Positions 1-9,358 of a stretch of 53,111 bases of DNA are shown piece after piece. Source of the DNA: a virus. The notes beneath the pieces are model-generated. The model saw only the letters and a list, made by a program, of their open reading frames with translations, was not told where the DNA came from and searched no databases. The DNA is taken from IMG/VR virus record IMGVR_UViG_3300025141_014934, positions 1 through 53,111 of that record. One strand, 5' to 3'. Each line of letters opens with the position of its first letter. The first letter of the stretch is position 1. The position numbers and the translations under genes were made by a program.

Positions 1-3000
1 ATCTGTTTCCATGAAGGATATTGATAGGGACCGTTGCGGTGATGCATAAGCCCGTTGAACATCTTTTCTTTGCCTTTATATTTGTTCGACCATCCGTAAA
101 CTAGTCCACCTTGATATACTTGGTCAACAAGACCAGGAGGAATGGAAGCTGACCACTCATAGTCTAACGGATACCCAACAGTGTTGATACTAGAGCTTAC
201 CGGTTCATAAAGGTTGGTGTTCAAACCTACAAAATCATCCGGGATAAACTCAAAATACGCAGTTGAAGTTGGCAGTCCCCATGGAATACCATAGTAGCGT
301 ACGCTATCCCAGTAGTAAAGACCAGATCCTACGTCACTACTACTAAGGAATGTTATATCATCAGATGCTGTTGCGTACCCCAAAGCCTTGGAACTCTGCA
401 TCGATGAGGTGATCCATAGGTACTGTGAGTCAGACTGGGGGATAGCATGTTGAACGAACCAGTTGTCGTAGACTGCACTGCCAGGGAGAGCCTTTGTGAT
501 GCTACTTGCAGTCAAGCTACAAGGACCGATACCGGCTTGGTGTGAGGAGGCTGTTGCGGCGGTCAACCCGAAACTCCCGCTAGCTCCGTTAATTATAGCA
601 GTGGCAGAGTCGCCGGGAGTGTCTCCAAACCTATATACGGCTTTTACTGAACTTGATATTCCATGCGTTGAGTGGAACGAATCGCTGTAGTTCGTATAAG
701 GATCTGTTGGTCCCGGAGTATAAGCTGTATCTCCCACATAGCGATAGAACGGCGCGCTAAAGGCGGTACTAGTGCTATCGACAGAGGGAGTAACATATCC
801 AGTGAAGAAAGATAGCTGTGCAATTTCTCCTCGTAAGAAGTTGGCGTAGGCGAGGGTGGCATGCTGCTCGCCGCCGACGGTCAGTATATCAGTGGTACCC
901 ATAGCCATACCCATACGGATGGAGGCGCCCCACCAGACGCCGTCTAGATAACCATCGCCGACATATTTGCTGGTTCCTGCATTGTAATACGAACCAAAAG
1001 TGACGTGGTGCCACTCTCCATCATCCACGCGATTGGCACTAGTGTTAAAGTTTGCACTCGTTGACAATCCTTCATCGGTATCAATGGTCAAGATTCCACT
1101 CGTAGTTACTGTGAGACGGCAGCGAAGTGTGCCAGCGGTGGCGTTCCAAGAAAAAATGGTTTGACTGTACGCAGCCTGTATAGTCTTGAACCATACACTA
1201 AAGCTGACTGGGTGTGGCTCACTGGCGGTTTTGCCACCAAACCACTGAAGCTCTGCGGCTGTTGGGCCATTGAAATACTTACCTGTGTAAAGGTTTGTTA
1301 CGGGCGCGCCGAACACAGCACAGTGCTTATTCTCTGTGGCGTAGAAGCGGCCGGGGTAAGGGATTGTACTCCCCGTTGGCGCTTCTAGAGAAATACGGCC
1401 GGCCGAGGCGGTATTATACGGCACAGCGTAACTGCTGTTTCCACTGAAATCTCTAAGGGTGCGAGGTGCCTGACCTTCAACAAACTCAGAATCATCACCC
1501 ATTCGGTACCAAGCAACCAAACTACCAGAGGCAGGATGCAGTTGGAGATCTGTCGGTCCTGGGTTGTTGTTGTTCCCTGAGTCATAAAGACGCACGATGT
1601 CGCTGCCGGTTAACTCCGTGTTCCAGACTGCAACGTCGGATATCCACCCATTAAATCCGTTATCGAAGAATTTATTTTGGTTGCCGATCCCTATTTTGTC
1701 AGTGGAAGCAATAGAGGAGGAGAAACTTGTTAAAGCAGCGCTCGTATTTACAACCTTGCCGTTAATATACATGGTACCATAGGTAACGCCGCCGTCGCCG
1801 TTGTAACGACACGTGAGCCCAATGTTGTACCACTCACCCTCTGTAAGTACAGAAGAGTCAAAAGAGTCAGAAGAACCAGCATAGGAATCTGCCCGGACGG
1901 CGCCGGTGCTACGGATCCCCAGAGACATTTTTGCATTGTTACCCTGGCTGCCAAGAGCTACCACCACTCCCGTGCCGCTATCATGAGAGAACCCTACAGG
2001 AAACTTTACCCACGCAAACATTGAAAAAGAAGTATTAGTCAAGTTTAAGGTTGAAGCATCTTCTAGTGAAAGATACAGTTTGCAGTCACTGCTGTCGGTC
2101 TGACACGTGCCCTGAGGGAAATAGATTGAATAGTGATTCTCAAATCTCGCATCTTTCTCGTATCTTCGAGCCGTATTTCTGTTGGTCCCCTGATAGTTGC
2201 CGACTACATAATGCGGAAGATTGTCTAACTGCTGCGAGGAAGTTAGGCTGAACGCCTTTATTCCATACTGACCAGAGTGATCTTTAAGTAGTGAATTGAG
2301 TGGCTGCCTTACGCTTAAGTTTCTCCATGGCATTGCATTATATGGAGAGTACTCCTCGGAAGTGTAATCTCTTGTTCCTCTCGCCATCACTTCACCAGAG
2401 CCTGGGGCGCTGAATCTTTCAGTTATGACGGTTTGGTTTGTCGTCCTCTCCGGTAAGGAGTAGTCGACAACACCAGTTACGTATGAGGACTCGCTATTGG
2501 AAATTGACAGATTTTCAATGAACAAATTGTTGGCTTTTCTGCCGCTTGTTTGAACAACTTGGTAATTCTTTTCGAAGTTGCCGATCTTGGTTATACCGGA
2601 GCTTGTAACCTGTTGGATGTTGGCAATGTTAACGGGCCGCTTCGCGTACGTCTCTCTTGTTCTATTGGCGAATGGAAGATATTTATATGCGTTGTCAGCT
2701 TGAAATGTAGTGGGTGGGGCGGCGCCGCGGGTTGGACCTGAACTTACAGTCCCCAAAGTATTTGAGTTACCTGAAGAATCATATAGAAAGCTTTTTTCAT
2801 CAACGCCAAAGCGCCACCAGGCAGCCACATTATTGGGGAATTCCTCCATAACATTCCATGCCCCGGGTCCACCGAGTTTTGAAGCGCCGTAAAGAGATTC
2901 TACGGCATCAATAGTGCCCGTGCTGTACACTACAATCTCGCCAATATGACCCCTGTAGGGAGTGTTGGACGAGGCAGCCACGGTGTCTGCACCAATAGCG

Positions 3001-6000
3001 ATACTGTTCCCGAGTGTAATATCATTTTGAGATGGGTCAGTAGTAGCGTCATCAACAAGTACCCCATCAACATAAAGATATTCATCTTTTATCGGCTGGA
3101 GAAAGAGAGGTTTGGTAAACTCCCTAATATAATGAATAAAGTGCCACTCTCCGTCATTAATTGCAGTACTGCCTTGAATAGTCGGGGTGCCGCCGACGGC
3201 GCCGGCGCTGATGAAGTTGTTCTCATCGATGTAGATTGCAAAGTGATTGGTAACCCCTTCATATATGCGGAAAAGCATACCCCCATAAGTATCAGCAGAA
3301 AAGTCTGCATCCGTTTTGATCCACATAGTAACGCCATCCTGCTGCAGCGGGTTACCCGTGGTGATCTCTCCGCTTAAATCCAAAGTATCAGAGATAGAAC
3401 TAGACAGCACCCTAATGCCAGAAGAGCCGCCGACCGTGTTGTCGAAAAACGCTGAGGCTTCTAGCGTGCCAGTACGACTAGTAGCGGGCCCGGCAACAAC
3501 TACCGAACTACCCGTTCCTCCCACTTCCGTATCCGTTATTATACGATAACCCTCGGGGCGGCTAAACCGGGTATCGAGTACGTGCTCTGGGGATGAATAG
3601 TTTACGTCTACGTGACGATACTGATAACCTCCGACATACTTCTCAGTGAAGGGACCCTGAAGTGGTGTCTCATAATCAGGACCATATGAATCATTATGAA
3701 GATTAGTTGCCTCAATCCCTTCAAAGCCTCCGATTTCATGGATCGTTTTAACATACCCTGTAGTTACTGAGGAAGAATAAAACGTAAACGGAGCATTCTC
3801 TTTGATAACTTCTGTCGGAGATCCATCACTAGCAGAGCCAGTATGGGTATAGTACGATACTCTCTTTTTGGTAGCCGGGTTGCCTTCCGCATCTATAAAT
3901 GTTGGCTTTAGGACATCATCACAGTCCTCAAGCTGTTCGAGATCGGAACCTGAGATATACGAGTAATCGTGATAAAGAGCCATGGACCCTTCATTTTCAA
4001 CACTATCAAACGTTGACAATAGTAATTTTTCTTTTGCATTCGTTGGGGCGTTGGAACCAGCCCTTATATCCTTGACTTCAACTGCCCTGAATTCATAAAC
4101 CGAATTTAACTTTCTATTGAAAGTTTGCTGAGACGCGTCGAGGATCTCTGTCCTATCTGTATTAACACCTGCATCGCTCGATGAAAGGAGCCCGGCGTTG
4201 CGCTCGGCCTTCTGGCGCCACCAAAAACAGTTCTGGCTTTGTAGATTGCTAACCGGGTGGTGTCCGTGCTTCCAATCATATAAAAGCTCGTTGATGCCGC
4301 GGGCAGGATCTTCGGGATCACTAAATTTACTCTCAAGCGTGGGGAACTTGTTCCAGTACTTATTTCTCTCCAGTGCATGACTTTCTACCACAGTTCTAGT
4401 AGTCCCTGCAAAGTTTGCCGATGCTGGGATCAACTGCAGTAGCATTGTCGTTACTGATTGGTCTAGCCACTTATAATACTCCAGATATTTTTCAAACTCT
4501 ATCGTGTCATTTTCAACGTGGCTAAAGAAAATCTCTCGTAATTTCTCTAGATTCTTATAAGACTGACGGTAGCGGTTGACCGACTCGCCAATCAAGTTGT
4601 TGAAATCCGTTATCGTCGCAAAGTATGAGAGCATTTGGCGCGAGACCGCATCATTCATGCTCTTTTCAATTGAGAACATGTAATTCATCGGGCGCGTGGT
4701 GCGATCAAAGTAGAAATCATCGTTCGATGCAACTTTAATCAAGTCAGAACTATCAACGTTTTCCACAGTCTGTTGTTTCTGCATGAAAGCATAATTCGTC
4801 TCGACCACATCAGTTAAATTGGGCAAGAACATTTCGCCGCGGCCCGTGTGTTGTAAGTACAGCAAGTTTCCAAGCCAACCCGCGCCTTGTGAATCTGTTA
4901 GAGAGCCAGAAGAAACATCGATGACATCGAATCCAGCGTCGTTATATATCGGACCACGTGTTCCGGACGAGGAGGAGATGACCAACTCAAAGTCCCAGTC
5001 CAGCATGCGTGTATTAATACGAGGAATGTAATTTTGAATGCTATCATCGCTCCCAGTACCCTGCATCATGAAAGCTTGTCTATACGGATGGAGCCGACCA
5101 AAGCTGGTTGGGTCCTTTGCGTGGGCAAGGATCTCATCATTGTCGAGCACATCCAACCAGGCTCGGGCAGAGGAGATCTTTACATCCGACTGTTGTAGCA
5201 TCGACCCAGTAAAGTTTTGCCTATTTGCACCAACATAGAACCGTTTATGCGCGCGCATGAAAGCTTTCCCTTCTTCCGACGTCATTGTTCCAGTCAGGTA
5301 AAATTCGTGTTGATTCTCACCAAGTTCTACGTTAACGCCATAAAACTCCACTTTGTAATCATCTTCACAACTACCCGTAACCATACACGATTGTGGATAA
5401 GAAGAGGGAGCTACCTTGACAGCAAAGTTCCATCGCTTCGCTGCATACACTCCAGGAATCGCCGATGATGTTAACTCAGGTACAGGTCCTTCAGTCGAGG
5501 CATCCACTTGGGAGCTTGTCAACATAAACTTGACCTCCCCCATTGATGGCTCGCTCTGGGTGTTTTGCTTTACAGCGAATACCTGGAAGTTGGCGCTGTC
5601 GCTGGACTCCCATTGTGTAGTAACACCGTCAGCGACAGGAGTGTGGACTCCGTATATTGATGCGGTGAAAATGGTTGGTCCAATAAGAACGCCCTTTCTT
5701 GTAACGCTGTCATAACCCTGAGGGAATACGACGTCTGCTTCAAACGTCATCCCAAATCCGTCCTGCAAGTATTCAGAACCACTCAAATACGGGGTTGAGT
5801 TCGTGTTGCTGCTAGCGGTCTGTTGGTAGCACACCGCGTTAGAGTTGTCTGCAGTGTGAAAATTGATATACTTTTTTCTAGATGTCTTGTTTCTGAGATT
5901 TTCAGATATCTCGTATTCTACCCCGTCGGCATATATTTTAAGGTCAATTACTTCTTCGTCAACACCGAAGCACCTAACAAGGTTTCTAAACGCGCGTTCA

Positions 6001-7862
6001 GTACCCTTAGATTTATAAATGTGGATGAGGTTATTGTAAACGTTCTCATAAATTCTGCTCTTAACATTGAAGAGATCATCGGCGAACAGTTTATTATCGC
6101 CACGGGCCAAGAGGTCTTCGATAATCGTCGCTTCTACAAACATTTCCGGGGCGGTTAATCCAAGGGACTCAAGCATCTCTCTCATAAACGGATAGGGCTT
6201 ATCTTTGGGAGACGTGTATGTTTTGTTGTCTTTAAGACTTGATAGCTCCTTGATTTGCAAGTAGACACTGTCAAAGTAAGTGGACATTATCTGAACTAAC
6301 TTCTTAAGGGCACCGTTTTCACCGTCTTCCTCTTGAATCCAAGAAGGGAGAGAACGGTACATACTAGAGATGTTCTCGTAATCGTAGACCGATCCAGAGT
6401 TCATCAAGTTTGTCTTAAGTGTAATAACATCCGGATTGTTCTTTCTAACAATCGGATCCTCAAATTCTTTCATTGATGCGCTAGCTTCGATGATCGCCGA
6501 GCCGGTGTTGCGGGCCCCTGCTGCGTACCCAACAAAGGTTCCGTTTGTAATACGTCCGGAATAATCTAAAACTATTCTATCAGTAGCAACGTCACCAGTG
6601 ATGCCTTCGTTAAACTTGTAATAAACACCAAGCTTGTTTGTTGCATCCTCTTTATTTACACCACCGTCAACCTGATCAAGCCAGTTTAGTCCTATCTCCT
6701 TTGCGTTTCTGACAGTTTTCCAATATCTGAATTCGTCTACTGAACCGGAGAGCTTGTACCAGCCTAAGGAGCCAGTTTCCGTAATGACTCCACTACGATA
6801 ACCACGACAGGTGGCACCTATCGTTGCCTGCAGGCTCCCCGTTATGGCTAGTGGCTCATTTCCACAGGCTCGCTCAACAGTGTTTACCAAAGTCCCATTA
6901 CGATAAGTCTTTACCGTCAGAACCCCCGGATAATTAGCTGTGGTTCCGGCGAAGGAGGTGTCCGTGCGCGATTCTACAGAGACAGCATAGTGATTCCACG
7001 AACCGGTGGTAGCAAAATCAAACCCATCATCTACCGAATATATTGGTCTGACAGGAAATGTCGTGTACTTGGATCCACCTCCGATCGTGCCAGATTGGAA
7101 TGTAAATACTAGTCCTTTATAGGCATCACCGCCGCCGTCGGAGTTGTATAGATATAAGGAAACTCGGCCCGAGGAAGCGCCGGCGCCCTGGTCCCATATG
7201 GGAGGAGCCTCTGGGGAGATTCCATTTGACATATCAAATATCATTTGATATGGGGTGGTTGTAGTGGGGTCAAGCTCGCCCATCTTCAACCAGAACTCTA
7301 TCGTCATGCCACTGCCGGAAACGTCACAATAGAGGTTTGATTCTCGAAGACTTCCAGTGTCCCAAACGTTAGATCCACTATAAGTTGTATAGATTGGCTT
7401 TCCAATCATCCCTGCTGAGGCTGTGTTTGGTCCCCCGTAGAAATGGACATATTCCTTCGTGGCTGGGTTTCCCCATTCACCGCTATCAATTGCGTACCCG
7501 CCGGAGGCAAATGTTACGTAGCCGGTTGAGCGCGGGTAATCGTTGTCATACAAATGAAGCTCTAGAAATGATGAGCTATTTTCCCATTGTAATTTTTCGT
7601 AGCGGGATCCATCGTAAGGATAGAGGGTGGTGATGCGATCAATAGCATCTTCGTAATACTTCTCAGCTAAACCAAACTTTACAAAGTTTGAAGCAGATAC
7701 AAAGTCAATATGTGGTAGAAGTCTTCTCTTTTTATCAACATATTCTGCAACGTACTTGTTGGTAACAGAGTTTGTTTCGTCGGCAATCTCAGAGATGCTC
7801 TTGTTATCAAGAGTCGCCCGGTTGCCGCCCTTTTTAAATAAGTTTTTTAAACTGTCGCTCAT
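1..7862 (-). CDS. Giant LamG-domain tail/adhesin protein, C-terminus outside window
   Basis: An uninterrupted reading frame of 2620 codons runs from an ATG at 7862 to the window edge without a stop. The ATG overlaps the stop of the upstream structural gene (ATGA). Four regions look like LamG/concanavalin-type beta sandwiches: about residues 170-390, 1500-1700, 1900-2120 and 2190-2390. Each has the pattern of a hydrophobic FWLK/WIKT/WVKF/WFKT strand, a GEWH/GSWNH-like strand, an NGT/NGK/VDG turn and a final G-x-(I/V)-DE/SDV strand. Around residues 500-640 an alpha-helical segment ending in YKSKGTERAFRNLVRCFGVD resembles phage tail protein I (P2 gpI) family members, which join baseplate and fibre. 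Position after gp25 and gp6 fits a tail or baseplate-attached fibre that binds host glycans. The protein is rich in Ser, Thr, Gly and Asn. Binding specificity is unknown; LamG assignments rest on pattern only. Confidence 0.85.
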   Translation of the reverse strand, partial: MSDSLKNLFKKGGNRATLDNKSISEIADETNSVTNKYVAEYVDKKRRLLPHIDFVSASNFVKFGLAEKYYEDAIDRITTLYPYDGSRYEKLQWENSSSFLELHLYDNDYPRSTGYVTFASGGYAIDSGEWGNPATKEYVHFYGGPNTASAGMIGKPIYTTYSGSNVWDTGSLRESNLYCDVSGSGMTIEFWLKMGELDPTTTTPYQMIFDMSNGISPEAPPIWDQGAGASSGRVSLYLYNSDGGGDAYKGLVFTFQSGTIGGGSKYTTFPVRPIYSVDDGFDFATTGSWNHYAVSVESRTDTSFAGTTANYPGVLTVKTYRNGTLVNTVERACGNEPLAITGSLQATIGATCRGYRSGVITETGSLGWYKLSGSVDEFRYWKTVRNAKEIGLNWLDQVDGGVNKEDATNKLGVYYKFNEGITGDVATDRIVLDYSGRITNGTFVGYAAGARNTGSAIIEASASMKEFEDPIVRKNNPDVITLKTNLMNSGSVYDYENISSMYRSLPSWIQEEDGENGALKKLVQIMSTYFDSVYLQIKELSSLKDNKTYTSPKDKPYPFMREMLESLGLTAPEMFVEATIIEDLLARGDNKLFADDLFNVKSRIYENVYNNLIHIYKSKGTERAFRNLVRCFGVDEEVIDLKIYADGVEYEISENLRNKTSRKKYINFHTADNSNAVCYQQTASSNTNSTPYLSGSEYLQDGFGMTFEADVVFPQGYDSVTRKGVLIGPTIFTASIYGVHTPVADGVTTQWESSDSANFQVFAVKQNTQSEPSMGEVKFMLTSSQVDASTEGPVPELTSSAIPGVYAAKRWNFAVKVAPSSYPQSCMVTGSCEDDYKVEFYGVNVELGENQHEFYLTGTMTSEEGKAFMRAHKRFYVGANRQNFTGSMLQQSDVKISSARAWLDVLDNDEILAHAKDPTSFGRLHPYRQAFMMQGTGSDDSIQNYIPRINTRMLDWDFELVISSSSGTRGPIYNDAGFDVIDVSSGSLTDSQGAGWLGNLLYLQHTGRGEMFLPNLTDVVETNYAFMQKQQTVENVDSSDLIKVASNDDFYFDRTTRPMNYMFSIEKSMNDAVSRQMLSYFATITDFNNLIGESVNRYRQSYKNLEKLREIFFSHVENDTIEFEKYLEYYKWLDQSVTTMLLQLIPASANFAGTTRTVVESHALERNKYWNKFPTLESKFSDPEDPARGINELLYDWKHGHHPVSNLQSQNCFWWRQKAERNAGLLSSSDAGVNTDRTEILDASQQTFNRKLNSVYEFRAVEVKDIRAGSNAPTNAKEKLLLSTFDSVENEGSMALYHDYSYISGSDLEQLEDCDDVLKPTFIDAEGNPATKKRVSYYTHTGSASDGSPTEVIKENAPFTFYSSSVTTGYVKTIHEIGGFEGIEATNLHNDSYGPDYETPLQGPFTEKYVGGYQYRHVDVNYSSPEHVLDTRFSRPEGYRIITDTEVGGTGSSVVVAGPATSRTGTLEASAFFDNTVGGSSGIRVLSSSISDTLDLSGEITTGNPLQQDGVTMWIKTDADFSADTYGGMLFRIYEGVTNHFAIYIDENNFISAGAVGGTPTIQGSTAINDGEWHFIHYIREFTKPLFLQPIKDEYLYVDGVLVDDATTDPSQNDITLGNSIAIGADTVAASSNTPYRGHIGEIVVYSTGTIDAVESLYGASKLGGPGAWNVMEEFPNNVAAWWRFGVDEKSFLYDSSGNSNTLGTVSSGPTRGAAPPTTFQADNAYKYLPFANRTRETYAKRPVNIANIQQVTSSGITKIGNFEKNYQVVQTSGRKANNLFIENLSISNSESSYVTGVVDYSLPERTTNQTVITERFSAPGSGEVMARGTRDYTSEEYSPYNAMPWRNLSVRQPLNSLLKDHSGQYGIKAFSLTSSQQLDNLPHYVVGNYQGTNRNTARRYEKDARFENHYSIYFPQGTCQTDSSDCKLYLSLEDASTLNLTNTSFSMFAWVKFPVGFSHDSGTGVVVALGSQGNNAKMSLGIRSTGAVRADSYAGSSDSFDSSVLTEGEWYNIGLTCRYNGDGGVTYGTMYINGKVVNTSAALTSFSSSIASTDKIGIGNQNKFFDNGFNGWISDVAVWNTELTGSDIVRLYDSGNNNNPGPTDLQLHPASGSLVAWYRMGDDSEFVEGQAPRTLRDFSGNSSYAVPYNTASAGRISLEAPTGSTIPYPGRFYATENKHCAVFGAPVTNLYTGKYFNGPTAAELQWFGGKTASEPHPVSFSVWFKTIQAAYSQTIFSWNATAGTLRCRLTVTTSGILTIDTDEGLSTSANFNTSANRVDDGEWHHVTFGSYYNAGTSKYVGDGYLDGVWWGASIRMGMAMGTTDILTVGGEQHATLAYANFLRGEIAQLSFFTGYVTPSVDSTSTAFSAPFYRYVGDTAYTPGPTDPYTNYSDSFHSTHGISSSVKAVYRFGDTPGDSATAIINGASGSFGLTAATASSHQAGIGPCSLTASSITKALPGSAVYDNWFVQHAIPQSDSQYLWITSSMQSSKALGYATASDDITFLSSSDVGSGLYYWDSVRYYGIPWGLPTSTAYFEFIPDDFVGLNTNLYEPVSSSINTVGYPLDYEWSASIPPGLVDQVYQGGLVYGWSNKYKGKEKMFNGLMHHRNGPYQYPSWKQ

Positions 7863-9358
7863 TTTTCGACTCTAAACTTAAACTCTTTCTCTCCCTCAAC
7901 GTATTTGTTACTCAAGTAATAAATAAATCTTAGAGTGTAAGAGTATCCCGGCTCCAAAGCATCGACATCTATATCAAAATAGCTACCAGTAGTGTCTAGG
8001 GATAACTTTGTACAATTATGATCACTACTGCCGGTGCCATAAGCAAAAATAGGATACTGATCGTAGGTTCTGTACAGACTATAATAAACAGTCTCGACAG
8101 GATAGTTTTCAATTTGAGCTATAGCCTTCGTATAGATATTCGGGTTCCAATTTTTTTGTCTTGTATAGAGTCTAAATCTTGTAGTCTTCTCATCGACATG
8201 GTAAACGGCCTTAAGATTTGTTACTTTCTCAACTAACTCATAATTCAAGTTATAGTTTGAAGAGCCAAAGGTTTTAGGAGTAATGGAAGCAGTATGAAAC
8301 TCAACCCCCGCATCATCATGCCAGATATCAAATAATCTAGTTAATGGAGTTGCGGCAGCCGTAACGGCAAAGGTAGCAGAATAGATGCCTGTCGATACAT
8401 AACCACCGGTTATATTAAGATCATTGGCTGCAGCAACGTCGCCGCCAATACTTAATTGAAGTTTGGAAGCTGACGGCTCACTGTTATCGTCTGAGCCAGA
8501 GTAGACGCTCACATAGATGGCTCCCTGATCGGTCCCGGGAATATCCGCTAACTGCCCTCTAATCACGTTATAGAGATAGAGCGTGTTCAAGTTGTCGGCG
8601 GCCGGGGCTATTGAGCTACTGTAATAGAAGTTCCCTCTATCATCTGTTGTAGAGGAGTCCCATCGTGCCTCGATCAGTGGGCGCTTAAAGAAATATTGCG
8701 AAGAGCGAGCGAAGAATTTCTTGGTGTACTGGGTGGTACCGCCAGTTTCTATGCTTGAAGTGAGGCGTACAACAATTCCGTAGTTGTCCACTCCGGAATC
8801 TCCACTGCCTTTAATCCAGTCCTCGACGAGCGGCGTGATATCTAACTCTATGTCCTCTGTACCATCTTCCATCGCGATATCGAAGACATTCTCATTCTTG
8901 TTTTGATCCAAGAAGTCGCCGCCGGCCGTGGTCCAAGTACTCCCAGAGCCGGCATTAACCCAGTTGGAGCCAGTTTGATCATACGTCAGATCACTATAAT
9001 TCTCCATATCCAAGCCATAACCCTCCTCCCATGATTGGGATACGGGCATGACGGATAAAGTGATGTCTCGTGGAATCGTGGAGGCGTGAGGAGCATTAAA
9101 CATCCGGAGATAGAAAGAGACACTCCCGCTGGCGGGAACGTCGCCGTTTGTTCGGTCAGTAGAAATATCCGAGACCGGGAAGTTGATCAGTACCCGAGAT
9201 AGCTCTTGAGAAGTTGAGGATTCCTGTCCAAAAATGTGAAACACCTCTAAAATATCGGCGCGACCCATGTTGGAGCCGGTACCTCGGGTCACCAAATTTG
9301 TCTCAAAGGCGTTTGTCAGAGTGTTATCTGCATCCGCCGTATATCGCTTGATAGCCAC
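7859..9358 (-). CDS. Virion structural protein, baseplate/tail module (499 aa)
   Basis: The product is unnamed but looks structural: beta-rich, high in Ser, Thr, Gly and Asn, with no signal peptide or membrane segment. Residues 1-180 (LINFPVSDI, SFYLRMFNA, DITPLVEDWI) resemble the DNRLRE-like beta-sandwich layout seen in surface and structural proteins, in which a multi-strand fold ends in a DIT..V..W helix. The C-terminal part contains a further beta domain (residues about 390-499). It starts directly after the gp6-like gene (stop 9359) and overlaps the giant LamG gene by four bases, so it is probably translated together with both. A wedge-to-fibre connector is a reasonable guess from position. 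Fold assignment is tentative. Confidence 0.75.
   Translation of the reverse strand: MAIKRYTADADNTLTNAFETNLVTRGTGSNMGRADILEVFHIFGQESSTSQELSRVLINFPVSDISTDRTNGDVPASGSVSFYLRMFNAPHASTIPRDITLSVMPVSQSWEEGYGLDMENYSDLTYDQTGSNWVNAGSGSTWTTAGGDFLDQNKNENVFDIAMEDGTEDIELDITPLVEDWIKGSGDSGVDNYGIVVRLTSSIETGGTTQYTKKFFARSSQYFFKRPLIEARWDSSTTDDRGNFYYSSSIAPAADNLNTLYLYNVIRGQLADIPGTDQGAIYVSVYSGSDDNSEPSASKLQLSIGGDVAAANDLNITGGYVSTGIYSATFAVTAAATPLTRLFDIWHDDAGVEFHTASITPKTFGSSNYNLNYELVEKVTNLKAVYHVDEKTTRFRLYTRQKNWNPNIYTKAIAQIENYPVETVYYSLYRTYDQYPIFAYGTGSSDHNCTKLSLDTTGSYFDIDVDALEPGYSYTLRFIYYLSNKYVEGEKEFKFRVEK

Noticed and set aside
2660-2690. TATAAATA on the minus strand inside the LamG gene
   Set aside because: It falls within a coding segment with no gene start following it; treated as chance.
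1-7862. Several short open frames on both strands within the first 7.9 kb
   Set aside because: All lie in other frames of the continuous LamG frame and show no family-like sequence or ribosome binding sites.
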